The position numbers and the translations under genes are program-made. The notes beneath the pieces were generated by a model that made no database searches, had not been told where the DNA came from, and was given only the letters and a program-made list of their open reading frames with translations. Positions 9,854 through 18,918 of a stretch of DNA of 64,000 bases are shown here, piece after piece. Source of the DNA: an uncultured Clostridia bacterium. Its GTDB lineage: Bacteria; Bacillota; Clostridia; Oscillospirales; Acutalibacteraceae. The stretch spans positions 31,012 through 95,011 of the forward strand of contig CALZID010000007.1 of the NCBI GenBank assembly GCA_945787805.1, read 5' to 3'. Position 1 is the stretch's first letter. The number at the start of each line of letters is the position of its first letter.

Positions 9854-11389
9854 TTGAACAGTTCAAAACAAATTAAATTAGGTGCTATGCTGTCTTATTT
9901 CACGATAGCTTTTAATATTGTTGCAGGTCTTATATATACCCCGTGGATGATATCACAAATAGGTCAGATCAATTATGGCCTTTATACGCTTGCTACATCA
10001 CTCATTACAATTTTTGTTATGGATTTCGGTATGAGTGCAGCTGTAACCCGATTCGTGGCAAAGTATAATGCCGCTGGGGAACAGGAAAGCATAAACAATT
10101 TTCTTGGAATCGTTTATAAGTTGTATCTGTTAATCGATGCTTTAATATTAACGGTTCTCGTTATTGTATATTTCTTTATTGATACATTATATTCTCAATT
10201 AACACTTGAAGAAATTGAAATATTCAAAGTTCTATATATAATTGTTGGACTTTTCAGCATTATTTCTTTTCCTTTTACAAACCTTAATGGTATACTTAAT
10301 GCTTATGAAAAATTTATACAGTTAAAGTTCTGCGATCTATTTAATAAAGCATCTACAATAGTCGCAGTTGTCGTTTTGCTACTATTGGGATATGGTATTT
10401 ATGCCTTAGTTCTTGTAAACGCCATTGCAGGTCTAATTACTATTTTGTTAAAGTTAATTATAATCAGAAAGCAAACACCAACTCGGGTGAATTTCAAATT
10501 CTTTAACAAATCAATATTAAAAGAAATTTTCGGTTTCTCAATGTGGACAACCGTCGGCAGTTTGGCACAACGTTTGATTTTTAACATTACGCCCTCAATT
10601 ATTGCGGTCGTGTCAATAACCGGTTCTGTGGGAGTTGCAATATTCGGTCTGGCATCAACAATCGAAGGATATGTTTATATGGTTGCTACGGCTATAAACG
10701 GAATGTTTATGGCAAGAATTTCAAAAATGATTCATGACGGCAAAAAAGATACTGATTTGTTGCCGTTAATGACAAAAATAGGAAGAATTCAGTGCATGAT
10801 TGTTGGACTGATAATAGTTGGCTTCATAAGTGTTGGGAAATCGTTTATAATTTATGTTTGGAATAAGCTCGATTTTGCAGAGAGTTATCTTTGTGCGGTA
10901 TTTTTGATAATCCCAAGTTTTTTCTACTTGCCTATGCAAATTGCAAATACAACGCTTATTGTTGAGAATAAAGTGAAATTACAGGCTTATGTTTTTGTAA
11001 TTATGGGTGTGTTGAACATTTTCTGCTCCTTTGTGTTATCAAAATATTTTGGAGCGTTGGGAGCGTCCATTTCAATCTTTATCGCATATATGGTACGAAC
11101 TGTTCTTATGGCAATAATCTACAAAAAAGTGCTCCACATTGATATGAAAACTTTTTGCAAAGAAACATTCTTTAAAATATCACCGTATCTTATACTGTCA
11201 ATAGCAGCGGGATATCTTGCTGAAAAATATAATCCCATTGCACCGGGCGTAATAAGATTCGGAATAAACGGCTTGATTGTTATTGCGGTTTTCGCAGTGT
11301 TAATGCTGTTATTCTTTATGAATAAATATGAAAAAAATCTTATATTTGGAATTCTCAAAAAATTCAAAACTTTGATAATTAAAAAATAA
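9854..11389 (+). CDS. Polysaccharide flippase (Wzx/MOP superfamily), first of two
   Basis: A TTG-initiated 511-residue membrane protein with about fourteen predicted helices, the usual size for Wzx. The N-terminus (LSYFTIAFNIVAGLIYTPWM, then GLYTLATSLITIFVMDFGM) is the standard polysaccharide biosynthesis protein entry, and the C-terminal half repeats the pattern. It should move undecaprenyl-linked repeat units across the membrane. A second flippase of the same family lies at 13631. The two share the general fold but are clearly diverged, so they look like separate acquisitions rather than a recent duplication. Confidence 0.9.
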   Translation: MNSSKQIKLGAMLSYFTIAFNIVAGLIYTPWMISQIGQINYGLYTLATSLITIFVMDFGMSAAVTRFVAKYNAAGEQESINNFLGIVYKLYLLIDALILTVLVIVYFFIDTLYSQLTLEEIEIFKVLYIIVGLFSIISFPFTNLNGILNAYEKFIQLKFCDLFNKASTIVAVVVLLLLGYGIYALVLVNAIAGLITILLKLIIIRKQTPTRVNFKFFNKSILKEIFGFSMWTTVGSLAQRLIFNITPSIIAVVSITGSVGVAIFGLASTIEGYVYMVATAINGMFMARISKMIHDGKKDTDLLPLMTKIGRIQCMIVGLIIVGFISVGKSFIIYVWNKLDFAESYLCAVFLIIPSFFYLPMQIANTTLIVENKVKLQAYVFVIMGVLNIFCSFVLSKYFGALGASISIFIAYMVRTVLMAIIYKKVLHIDMKTFCKETFFKISPYLILSIAAGYLAEKYNPIAPGVIRFGINGLIVIAVFAVLMLLFFMNKYEKNLIFGILKKFKTLIIKK

Positions 11390-11407
11390 CTTAAAAGGAA
11401 TGCAAGT

Positions 11408-12481
11408 ATGATAATGTATCTCATATTGGCAATGTTTCCGGTTATAATAACCCCCGTTGTCAACTCAGCTTACAAATCATCAATAAACAAAAACGATAGA
11501 GCAAAAAGAACATTTTTGCTCTGTTGCGGCGTGTTCCTTTTTATTATGATTGCCTTCCGAAGTCAATATGTCGGAGCAGGTGACTCACAGCGTTATTTCA
11601 TTAACTGGCTATATTTACAGGATTTACCAAGAACAGCCCTGCCGGATTATTTACATAACAGTGAAATGGAACAAGGCTATTTGTTCTCGGTTTGGGTACT
11701 TTCCCACATCTTTAAGAGCCCACAATACTTGTTTGTTGTTACCGGTGTGTTATTTGCAGTCTCGGTTTGCATATTCATTTATAAAAACTCAGATGACCCT
11801 TGTATAAGCTTTGTAATGTTTATCTGTCTCGGTCTTTATACCTTTATGGTTCAAGGTTTAAGACAGGCAATAGCTATGAGCATTTGCTTGTTCGCCTATG
11901 AATATGTCAAGCGTAAAAAGCCTGTTAGATTTATTCTGTTAGTGCTTTTTGCAACACTGTTCCATCGTTCTGCAATACTGTTTTTGGTGGCATTCTTAAT
12001 TAACTTTATAGGCTTTAACTGGTATTCCTTCGTTTTAGTAGCAGCAGGCAGTGGAGCATATATTGCAGCATCAGACGGAATTGCAAGCTTTGCTAATAAT
12101 ATGCTTAATGAGGAATACACAGAGGTTGCCTCAGGCGGTGGCTATATAGCCTTAGCAATTTATGTTTTATTGTTAGGCTTGTCATTGTTCTTTGCAAAGA
12201 AAAACAAAAATAACAGAGATTACATTTTAGCCTTCTTTATGACATATATAGGTCTTATGGCCTTCGTTTTGAGATATCGTGAATTCGCTATAGCAGATAG
12301 AGTGAGCTTCTATTTTATGTTTGGCCAAATGATTCTACTGCCGAAAATCATCGCTAATTTCAGTAAGAAGACAAGAGCTGTTGTAAGTGTCATTATATGT
12401 TTGCTTTGCATAGTATTGTTTATTTACAGATTGTCTTCAAGCGACCTTATCCCATTTAAATTCTTTTGGCAGTATTATTGA
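11408..12481 (+). CDS. EpsG family membrane protein (putative polymerase)
   Basis: A 357-residue polytopic protein with the EpsG family opening: a short hydrophobic helix, a basic loop, then FLFIMIAFRSQYVGAGDSQR with the conserved R-x6-GxDxxxY-like segment here as GAGDSQRYF. GLRQAIAMSICLFAYEYVK is also characteristic. Family members are thought to polymerise exopolysaccharide units. The start at 11408 follows AAAAGGAATGC; a second ATG at 11414 is possible. It sits between flippase one and a GT4 gene, which suggests that this pair plus flippase two forms a second assembly module. Confidence 0.83.
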   Translation: MIMYLILAMFPVIITPVVNSAYKSSINKNDRAKRTFLLCCGVFLFIMIAFRSQYVGAGDSQRYFINWLYLQDLPRTALPDYLHNSEMEQGYLFSVWVLSHIFKSPQYLFVVTGVLFAVSVCIFIYKNSDDPCISFVMFICLGLYTFMVQGLRQAIAMSICLFAYEYVKRKKPVRFILLVLFATLFHRSAILFLVAFLINFIGFNWYSFVLVAAGSGAYIAASDGIASFANNMLNEEYTEVASGGGYIALAIYVLLLGLSLFFAKKNKNNRDYILAFFMTYIGLMAFVLRYREFAIADRVSFYFMFGQMILLPKIIANFSKKTRAVVSVIICLLCIVLFIYRLSSSDLIPFKFFWQYY

Positions 12482-12495
12482 TATGGGAGGTCAAA

Positions 12496-13620
12496 ATGAA
12501 ATATTTAGCGTTTTATGATATTGAAAAAAACGAGGCTGAAAATAGAGATTTAACAATGTCTGTTGTCACAAAGCTTAATTATATTTTTAATTGCATAGAC
12601 AGGAACAACATTGATTGCGAAATAATATCAATCAGTGGCACCTTGAACTCAAAGCCCGTAAAAGCAAAAAAAATTAAAATTTCTGATAATATTACTTTAG
12701 AGCTTCCATTTAGTTTGGGCAGAAAAAATAGATTTGTTCGAATTCTTGACCGTTGGCAAATAAAGCTTAAAGCCTTTGCGAAGCTTCTTAAAATCAAGAA
12801 GAACGACACATTAGTGGTTTATCACACCATGTCTGTGGTGCGTCTTGTTTCATTAGCAAAGAAAATCAAAGATTTCAAGCTCATCATTGAGGTTGAAGAG
12901 ATTTATGGCGATGTTTGGAATAGGGCAGAGGTAAAAAAAAGAGAGCTCAAATATTTCCGGCTTGCCGACAAATATATTTTCTCCACAGAGCTTCTTAACG
13001 AGAAAATAAACACAGAGGATAAGCCATATGTCACAATAAATGGTACATATGGTGTTGAAAAAGAAAGATACACAAAATTTAATGATAATAAAATTCACAT
13101 TGTCTATGCCGGCATTTTAGAGCCACAAAAGGGTTGTCTTGATGCAGTTAGAGCTGCTGAATTTCTTGACGAAAGCTATGTAATTCACATTTTAGGCTAT
13201 GGCAGAGACAGTCATAAAAATGAGCTTGAAAGAGCAATAAATGAGGTTAATTCAAAAAGCAATTGTCAGGTGATTTTCGAGGGCACAAGAACAGGGGAGA
13301 AATATATAGAGTTTCTTCAAAGCTGTCATATTGGCTTGAGTCCTCAGTTGACCAATGCAGGATTTAATGAAATTTCATTTCCTTCAAAGGTGCTTTCATA
13401 TTTATCAAATGGCTTAAGAGTAGTTTCAATTGGAATTACCTCATTAAGAATGTCTAAGGTCGGTGGCCTGCTTTTCTTCTATGAAGAAAACTCACCAAAG
13501 GCGATTGCGAATACTATTAAGAGCATTGACCTTAATGATAATTATGACAGCAGAGAAAAAATAAAGGAATTAGATATTGAATTTACTAAAGATATACTTG
13601 ATTTAATTAAACTTAAGTAA
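12496..13620 (+). CDS. Family 4 (GT-B) glycosyltransferase
   Basis: The start at 12496 is chosen because GGGAGG precedes it by seven bases and upstream in-frame codons overlap the EpsG-family gene. The 374-residue product has a weak N-terminal domain and a clear GT4 donor domain: IHIVYAGILEPQKGCLDAVRAA, then VIHILGYGRD, then an acceptor-side FNEISFPSKVLSYLSNGLR where the usual EX7E is replaced by a shorter acidic motif. It is followed after ten bases by the second flippase. Sugar specificity is unknown. Confidence 0.87.
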   Translation: MKYLAFYDIEKNEAENRDLTMSVVTKLNYIFNCIDRNNIDCEIISISGTLNSKPVKAKKIKISDNITLELPFSLGRKNRFVRILDRWQIKLKAFAKLLKIKKNDTLVVYHTMSVVRLVSLAKKIKDFKLIIEVEEIYGDVWNRAEVKKRELKYFRLADKYIFSTELLNEKINTEDKPYVTINGTYGVEKERYTKFNDNKIHIVYAGILEPQKGCLDAVRAAEFLDESYVIHILGYGRDSHKNELERAINEVNSKSNCQVIFEGTRTGEKYIEFLQSCHIGLSPQLTNAGFNEISFPSKVLSYLSNGLRVVSIGITSLRMSKVGGLLFFYEENSPKAIANTIKSIDLNDNYDSREKIKELDIEFTKDILDLIKLK

Positions 13621-13630
13621 GTGGAGCAGA

Positions 13631-15160
13631 ATGAAGAGAAAGATTGGCGTAATAATGTCCGGGGCGTTGATGATATTTGAAATGTTGTCAACATTACTTT
13701 ATACCCCATATTTAATAAGGAGCTTAGGACAAAGTGAATATGGAATCTATACCCTGGTGCTTTCAGTGTCAGCTTATCTTGTGCTGTTAGACTTGGGCGT
13801 AGGAAACTCAATTGTCAGATATGTTTCAAAATATAGAGCAACCGGTGAAAACGATGAGCAACGCAGATTTTTGGGCGTTGCAAACATCTATTATTCAATT
13901 ATTGCTCTTGTAGTATTATTCTTGGGCACAATAATAATACTGGCACTTCCAAATGTCTTTTCAAAGGGCTTGTCGGCAGTTGAGATTGTTCAAGCCAAAA
14001 AGCTGATGGCTCTAACTGTTGTAAATATAGCTGTTACACTTGGCACATCTCCTTACATGCACATTTTAACTGCATATGAAAAGTTCTTCTTATCAAAGGG
14101 AATTTCAATTGTTCAAATACTAATTCGCACAATCGTTTGCGTAGTATTGCTCTATTTTGGCTTCGGCAGTTTTGGTGTAGTTGCAGTGAATTTGCTTCTC
14201 AACATAATAATGAGAGCATTTGTTATTGCCTATGTGTCATTTAAAATGAAGCTTTTACCAAGCTTTAAAAACATTAAAATGAGTTTTATTTCAGGCATCA
14301 TTTCTTATTCTGTTTGGATTTTAGTTCAAATGGTGGCAACACAAATAAACCATATGGCAGACCAAGTCTTGATTGGGATTTTTGCCGTGTCCTCATCGAC
14401 AATATTGGGAATTTATGGTGTCGGTGCTCAAATTAATCAATATTTTCAAAGCGTTGCTACAGCATTTACGGGCATATTGATGCCAGGTGTTGTAAAGCTT
14501 GTTGAAAAGGATGGCAGACCGGAGGTGCTGCAAAAAGAGATGGAAAAAATCGGCAGAATAGTCTTCATTGTAACAGGACTAATCTGGTCAGTATTCTTAG
14601 TTTGTGGTCAACAGTTTGTAAACCTTTGGGCAGGCGAGGAGAATAGCAAGGCATATATTGTCGCACTTCTTCTAATTTCTCCACATGTTTTCATAATGTC
14701 ACAGAGTATTGGTACACAAATTTTGTGGGCGAAGGAAAAGCATAAATTCCAAGCAATCTTAAAATTCATTATCGTTGCGTTAAATGTTGTATTGACAATT
14801 GTCCTAATAAAGAAATGGGACGCACTTTTGGGCGCAAGTGTCGGCACAATGATTTCACTTTTCTTGGGCGATGTTTTAGTAATGCAAATTGTCTTCAAAA
14901 AGGATATAGGCATTAAGCTCTTGTCATATTATAAGAACACATTTATTAAAGGCATTTTACCTTCAATAATTCTAATGCTTGCTATAGGCTTTACAGTGAG
15001 TAGTTTTCTTCCAATAGGTTGTTGGCTGGGCTTTGTAATCAATGCCATAATAATGGTTTTAGTATATGGCATTTGCCTATTGCTTTTCGGAATGAATAAA
15101 GCAGAAAAGGAAATGCTAAAAAGCATTACCATATATGCACTAAAGAGTAAGTCTAAATAA
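13631..15160 (+). CDS. Polysaccharide flippase (Wzx/MOP superfamily), second of two
   Basis: A 509-residue protein with about fourteen membrane helices. It opens KIGVIMSGALMIFEMLSTLLYTPYLIR and has GIYTLVLSVSAYLVLLDLGVGNSIVRYVSKY, the family's cytoplasmic motif. Its length and topology match Wzx. It is the last gene of the long run of glycosyltransferases before the capEFG promoter at 15164, so it ends the first transcript by position, though no terminator is visible between. It could move a different repeat unit from that handled by the flippase at 9854. Confidence 0.9.
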   Translation: MKRKIGVIMSGALMIFEMLSTLLYTPYLIRSLGQSEYGIYTLVLSVSAYLVLLDLGVGNSIVRYVSKYRATGENDEQRRFLGVANIYYSIIALVVLFLGTIIILALPNVFSKGLSAVEIVQAKKLMALTVVNIAVTLGTSPYMHILTAYEKFFLSKGISIVQILIRTIVCVVLLYFGFGSFGVVAVNLLLNIIMRAFVIAYVSFKMKLLPSFKNIKMSFISGIISYSVWILVQMVATQINHMADQVLIGIFAVSSSTILGIYGVGAQINQYFQSVATAFTGILMPGVVKLVEKDGRPEVLQKEMEKIGRIVFIVTGLIWSVFLVCGQQFVNLWAGEENSKAYIVALLLISPHVFIMSQSIGTQILWAKEKHKFQAILKFIIVALNVVLTIVLIKKWDALLGASVGTMISLFLGDVLVMQIVFKKDIGIKLLSYYKNTFIKGILPSIILMLAIGFTVSSFLPIGCWLGFVINAIIMVLVYGICLLLFGMNKAEKEMLKSITIYALKSKSK

Positions 15161-15163
15161 ATA

Positions 15164-15192
15164 TTGATTAAAAAGCATAAAAATGCTATAAT
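15164..15192 (+). promoter_or_regulatory. Sigma-A-type promoter of capEFG
   Basis: TTGATT at 15164-15169 and TATAAT at 15187-15192 are separated by exactly 17 bases. The predicted start lies about 35 bases before the capE ATG, which has AAGGGGC just upstream. This suggests that nucleotide-sugar supply can be transcribed apart from the transferase genes. Confidence 0.6.
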
Positions 15193-15233
15193 AAACTGAT
15201 ATATTCAAAACAACAAATTAAGGGGCAATAAAA

Positions 15234-16277
15234 ATGAGTATTTTTGAAAGCAAAACTCTTATGATTACAGGCGGTACCGGTTCATTCGGTAACACTGTTC
15301 TTAAAAGATTTTTAACAACCGATATCGGTGAAATCCGTGTTTTCTCCCGCGATGAGAAAAAACAGGACGATATGCGTCACGAATTTCAGCAGATGTATCC
15401 GGAATATGCCGATAAACTCAAATTCTATATCGGTGATGTCCGTGATTTGCAGTCAGTAAAGAATGCAATGCACGGAGTTGACTATATATTCCACGCAGCA
15501 GCATTAAAGCAAGTTCCGTCCTGCGAGTTTTTCCCTGTTGAAGCAGTAAAGACCAATGTGCTCGGAACAGATAATGTTCTCACAGCGGCTATTGAAGAAG
15601 GCGTAAAATGTGTAATTTGCCTTTCAACAGACAAAGCGGCGTATCCTGTAAATGCAATGGGTACTTCAAAGGCTATGATGGAAAAGGTTGTAGTTGCAAA
15701 GAGCAGAACAGTCAGCCCCGACAGAACAAAAATTTGCTGTACCCGCTATGGTAATGTTCTTTGCTCACGCGGCTCTGTTGTTCCCCTTTGGATTGACCAG
15801 ATTAGAGCAGGAAAACCCATTACCGTAACCGCTCCCGATATGACAAGATTTGTAATGAGCCTTGAAGAAGCGGTTGATTTGGTTCTTTTTGCCTTTGAAA
15901 ACGGCGAAAGCGGTGACATTCTCGTTCAGAAAGCACCTGCTTGTACCATTGAAGTATTGGCAAAAGCGGTTACTGAACTTTTCTCACCTGAAACAGAAAT
16001 TCAGGTTATCGGTATTCGTCACGGCGAGAAAATGTATGAAACACTTCTCACAAACGAAGAATGTGCAAACGCCATTGATATGGGCGACTTCTACCGTGTG
16101 CCTGCCGATAAACGCGGACTGAACTATGATAAGTATTTCAGCAACGGTGATACAGAAAGAAACACTCTTACCGAGTTCAACTCAAACAATACAACTCTTA
16201 TGACTGTTGCAGAAGTTAAAGAGAAGCTTCTTACACTTCCGTATATTCAGATGGAACTTGAAAACTGGGAGAAATAA
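15234..16277 (+). CDS. capE: CapE-type UDP-GlcNAc 4,6-dehydratase/epimerase
   Basis: A 347-residue short-chain dehydrogenase/reductase. The family reaction converts UDP-GlcNAc to a 4-keto-6-deoxy sugar with epimerisation, the first step to UDP-N-acetyl-L-fucosamine. GGTGSFGN near residue 12 binds the cofactor. FSRDEKKQDDMRHEF is the CapE/FlaA1 signature. In the catalytic segment, LSTDKAAYPVNAMGTSKAMM, the Tyr of the YxxxK motif is Met (MGTSK), as known for CapE. The two genes that follow supply the remaining steps, so the pathway is complete here. The enzyme is cytoplasmic. Confidence 0.93.
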   Translation: MSIFESKTLMITGGTGSFGNTVLKRFLTTDIGEIRVFSRDEKKQDDMRHEFQQMYPEYADKLKFYIGDVRDLQSVKNAMHGVDYIFHAAALKQVPSCEFFPVEAVKTNVLGTDNVLTAAIEEGVKCVICLSTDKAAYPVNAMGTSKAMMEKVVVAKSRTVSPDRTKICCTRYGNVLCSRGSVVPLWIDQIRAGKPITVTAPDMTRFVMSLEEAVDLVLFAFENGESGDILVQKAPACTIEVLAKAVTELFSPETEIQVIGIRHGEKMYETLLTNEECANAIDMGDFYRVPADKRGLNYDKYFSNGDTERNTLTEFNSNNTTLMTVAEVKEKLLTLPYIQMELENWEK

Positions 16278-16278
16278 T

Positions 16279-17424
16279 ATGAAAATCCTTATTACCGGTG
16301 CAAAGGGCTTTGTGGGTAAAAATCTTGTTGCAACTCTCAAAACAATCAAAGATGGCAAGAATAAGACCACCAAATTACCTATGGACCTTGAAATTTGCGA
16401 ATTTGATATTGATACGGAAAAATCACTTTTAGACGAATACTGCAACGGCTGTGATTTTGTTGTGAATTTGGCCGGAGTCAACCGACCGCAGAATACAGAA
16501 GAATTTATGCAAGGTAACTTTGGCTTTGCGTCAGAGCTTCTTGATACGCTTAAAAAGTATAATAATACTTGCCCCGTATTGCTTTCTTCATCAACTCAGG
16601 CAAGTCTTGATAATCCTTACGGACAAAGTAAAAAGGCAGGGGAAGACCTGTTCTTTAACTACGGAAAAGAAATAGGTGCAAAGGTGCTTGTTTACCGTTA
16701 CCCCAATGTATTCGGTAAATGGTGCAGACCTAATTACAACAGTGCTGTTGCGACATTCTGTAACAATATTGCAAATGATTTGCCTATTACGGTCAATGAC
16801 CGCGGTCACCAAATGACGCTTGTTTATGTTGACGATGTTGTTGAAGAAATTATCAATGCTATGTGCGGCAACGAAACAAAAGACGGCGATTTCTGCAAAG
16901 TACCCGTTGAGCATAAAATCACATTGGGTGAAATTGTGGACTTGATTTATTCATTTAAAGAGAGTCGTGAAAACAAAATGGTGCCCGATATGACAGAGGG
17001 CAGTTTTTCAAAGAAACTTTACAGCACATATCTCTCATATTTGCCCAAGGACAAGTTTTCATATCCTTTAAAAATGAGTGTTGATGACAGGGGCTCGTTT
17101 ACGGAAATTCTCAGAACCGTGAATAATGGACAGTTTTCCGTCAATATCTCAAAACCGGGTATTACAAAAGGTCAGCATTGGCATCACACAAAGAACGAAA
17201 AATTCCTTGTCGTCAGCGGTAAGGGTGTAATCCGTTTCCGTGATATAAACAGTGACGAAGTGCTTGAATACTTCGTTTCGGGCGAAAAATTAGAAGTTGT
17301 TGATATTCCTACGGGTTATACGCACAATATTGAAAATCTCGGCGACACGGATATGGTTACATTTATGTGGTGTAATGAGTGCTTTGACCCTGAAAAGCCC
17401 GATACATTTTTCTTGGAGGTCTAA
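16279..17424 (+). CDS. capF: CapF-type bifunctional epimerase/reductase
   Basis: The ATG at 16279 lies one base after the capE stop. The 381-residue protein has two domains as in CapF: an N-terminal NAD(P)-binding SDR domain (ILITGAKGFVGKNL, SQTQASLDNPYGQSK-like catalytic region with PYGQSKKAGE, residues about 1-240) and a C-terminal cupin (KGQHWHHTKNEKFLVVSGKG, residues about 270-381) whose His cluster binds zinc. In CapF the cupin epimerises C3 and the SDR domain reduces C4 to give UDP-N-acetyl-6-deoxy-L-talosamine. Order and neighbours fit this role fully. Confidence 0.93.
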   Translation: MKILITGAKGFVGKNLVATLKTIKDGKNKTTKLPMDLEICEFDIDTEKSLLDEYCNGCDFVVNLAGVNRPQNTEEFMQGNFGFASELLDTLKKYNNTCPVLLSSSTQASLDNPYGQSKKAGEDLFFNYGKEIGAKVLVYRYPNVFGKWCRPNYNSAVATFCNNIANDLPITVNDRGHQMTLVYVDDVVEEIINAMCGNETKDGDFCKVPVEHKITLGEIVDLIYSFKESRENKMVPDMTEGSFSKKLYSTYLSYLPKDKFSYPLKMSVDDRGSFTEILRTVNNGQFSVNISKPGITKGQHWHHTKNEKFLVVSGKGVIRFRDINSDEVLEYFVSGEKLEVVDIPTGYTHNIENLGDTDMVTFMWCNECFDPEKPDTFFLEV

Positions 17425-17426
17425 AA

Positions 17427-18605
17427 ATGAAATTAGATTATTCAGATATTAAATTTAAAGATAACGGTAAGTTAAAGCTTTTGATTATTGTGGGTACTCG
17501 TCCCGAAATCATTCGTCTTGCCGCTGTTATAAATAAGTGCCGAGAATACTTTGATTGTATTCTTGCACACACAGGTCAGAATTACGACTATAACCTTAAC
17601 GGTGTATTTTTTAAGGACTTAAAGCTTAAAGACCCCGATGTTTATATGGACGCAGTGGGTGATGACCTTGGCGCAACAGTCGGCAACATTATTAACTGTT
17701 CATATAAGCTGATGGCAGAAATCAAGCCGGATGCAATGCTTATTTTGGGTGATACAAACTCCTGCCTTTCAGCAATTCCCGCAAAAAGACTTCATATTCC
17801 CATATTTCACATGGAAGCAGGAAATAGATGTAAAGACGAGTGTCTGCCCGAAGAAACAAACAGAAGAATTGTTGACATTATTTCCGATGTTAATCTTGCA
17901 TATTCAGAGCATGCAAGAAAATATCTTCACGAATGCGGTCTGCCGAAAGAAAGAGTATATGTAACAGGCTCACCAATGGCAGAAGTGCTTCGCAGTAATC
18001 TTCAAGAAATAGAAGCGTCAAATATTCATTCTAAATTAGGCCTTGAAAAAGGCAGATATATTCTTCTTTCCGCACACAGAGAAGAGAATATTGACACAGA
18101 AAAGAATTTCTTGTCGCTCTTCAATGCAATCAATAAAATGGCAGAAAAATATGATATGCCAATTCTGTATTCTTGCCACCCGAGAAGCAAGAAAAGACTT
18201 GAAACAAGCGGATTTAAACTTGACAAAAGAGTTATTAAGCATGAGCCGCTGGGCTTCCACGATTACAATTGCTTGCAGATGAATGCCTTTGCAGTTGTTT
18301 CCGACAGCGGAACATTGCCCGAAGAAAGCTCATTCTTCACATCAATAGGCAAATCATTCCCGGCAGTTTGTATCCGTACATCAACGGAGCGTCCCGAAGC
18401 GCTTGATAAGGCTTGTTTTGTTCTTGCAGGTATTGATGAAAAATCACTTCTTCAAGCAGTGGACACAGCAGTCAGTATGAATTTGAACGGCGACTTGGGA
18501 ATTCCCGTGCCCGATTATGTTGACGAAATTGTATCAAATAAGGTTGTCAAGCTCATTCAGTCATATACCGGTGTAGTTGACAAAATGGTTTGGAGAAAAT
18601 ATTGA
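17427..18605 (+). CDS. capG: CapG-type UDP-N-acetyl-6-deoxy-L-talosamine 2-epimerase
   Basis: A 392-residue member of the UDP-GlcNAc 2-epimerase (WecB) family: LIIVGTRPEIIRLAAV at the N-terminus, the catalytic-site region DTNSCLSAIPAKR and FHMEAGNRCKDECLPEETNR, SAHREENID, and VVSDSGTLPEESSF near the C-terminus. Following capE and capF, the natural role is the last step, giving UDP-N-acetyl-L-fucosamine for the transferases of this locus. It starts two bases after the capF stop and is followed by a strong terminator. A plain WecB role is less likely given the gene order. Confidence 0.92.
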   Translation: MKLDYSDIKFKDNGKLKLLIIVGTRPEIIRLAAVINKCREYFDCILAHTGQNYDYNLNGVFFKDLKLKDPDVYMDAVGDDLGATVGNIINCSYKLMAEIKPDAMLILGDTNSCLSAIPAKRLHIPIFHMEAGNRCKDECLPEETNRRIVDIISDVNLAYSEHARKYLHECGLPKERVYVTGSPMAEVLRSNLQEIEASNIHSKLGLEKGRYILLSAHREENIDTEKNFLSLFNAINKMAEKYDMPILYSCHPRSKKRLETSGFKLDKRVIKHEPLGFHDYNCLQMNAFAVVSDSGTLPEESSFFTSIGKSFPAVCIRTSTERPEALDKACFVLAGIDEKSLLQAVDTAVSMNLNGDLGIPVPDYVDEIVSNKVVKLIQSYTGVVDKMVWRKY

Positions 18606-18618
18606 TATAAACAAAATA

Positions 18619-18667
18619 AAAAGTGAGTAATTCAAATTCTAAGAATTACTCACTTTTCGGCTTTTTT
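18619..18667 (+). terminator. Intrinsic terminator after capG
   Basis: A perfect 15-base-pair stem (18619-18633 with 18643-18657, core AAAAGTGAGTAATTC) closes the polysaccharide locus. A T-run at 18662-18667 directly abuts the repeat element that starts at 18668. Confidence 0.85.
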
Positions 18668-18908
18668 GGGGTTAGGAAAAAATGCGTAGAATGGACAAAC
18701 TGAGCGATAACAAGGCTTTTGCCTTGTTATCGGTTACCCGACGGCGTACAAAGGTACGCCGAGAGGCGAAGTTTGTTCATAGCATAAAACATTATTTTTT
18801 ATCTGTTTTTTGATTTTTATTATGTTTATTTGATTTAATGCTGTTTTGGGGTATTAAAAAACCTTTATATATGGAGTTTTATGCGGTCTACACTTTTTTT
18901 ACAACCCC
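18668..18908. repeat. Structured 241-base dispersed repeat, copy 1
   Basis: Nearly identical to 56986-57225: the first 142 bases differ at one position, a 31-32 base middle part is diverged, and the last 67 bases differ at two positions. It begins GGGGTTAGG and ends ACAACCCC; the ends form an imperfect terminal inverted repeat of about 22 bases. Inside is a branched fold: an 11-pair outer stem (18691-18701 with 18770-18780, one G-T pair) encloses a perfect 11-pair hairpin with TTTT loop (18706-18731) and a perfect 8-pair hairpin with AAAG loop (18742-18761). It looks like a small non-autonomous mobile element or structured RNA gene. A short frame inside it is not kept at its C-terminal end between copies. 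Confidence 0.85.
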
Positions 18909-18918
18909 TTTTTTATAA

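Noticed and set aside
18682-18811. A 43-residue frame in repeat copy 1
   Set aside because: Same argument: the conserved part is a branched fold, and the C-terminal end is not kept between copies.
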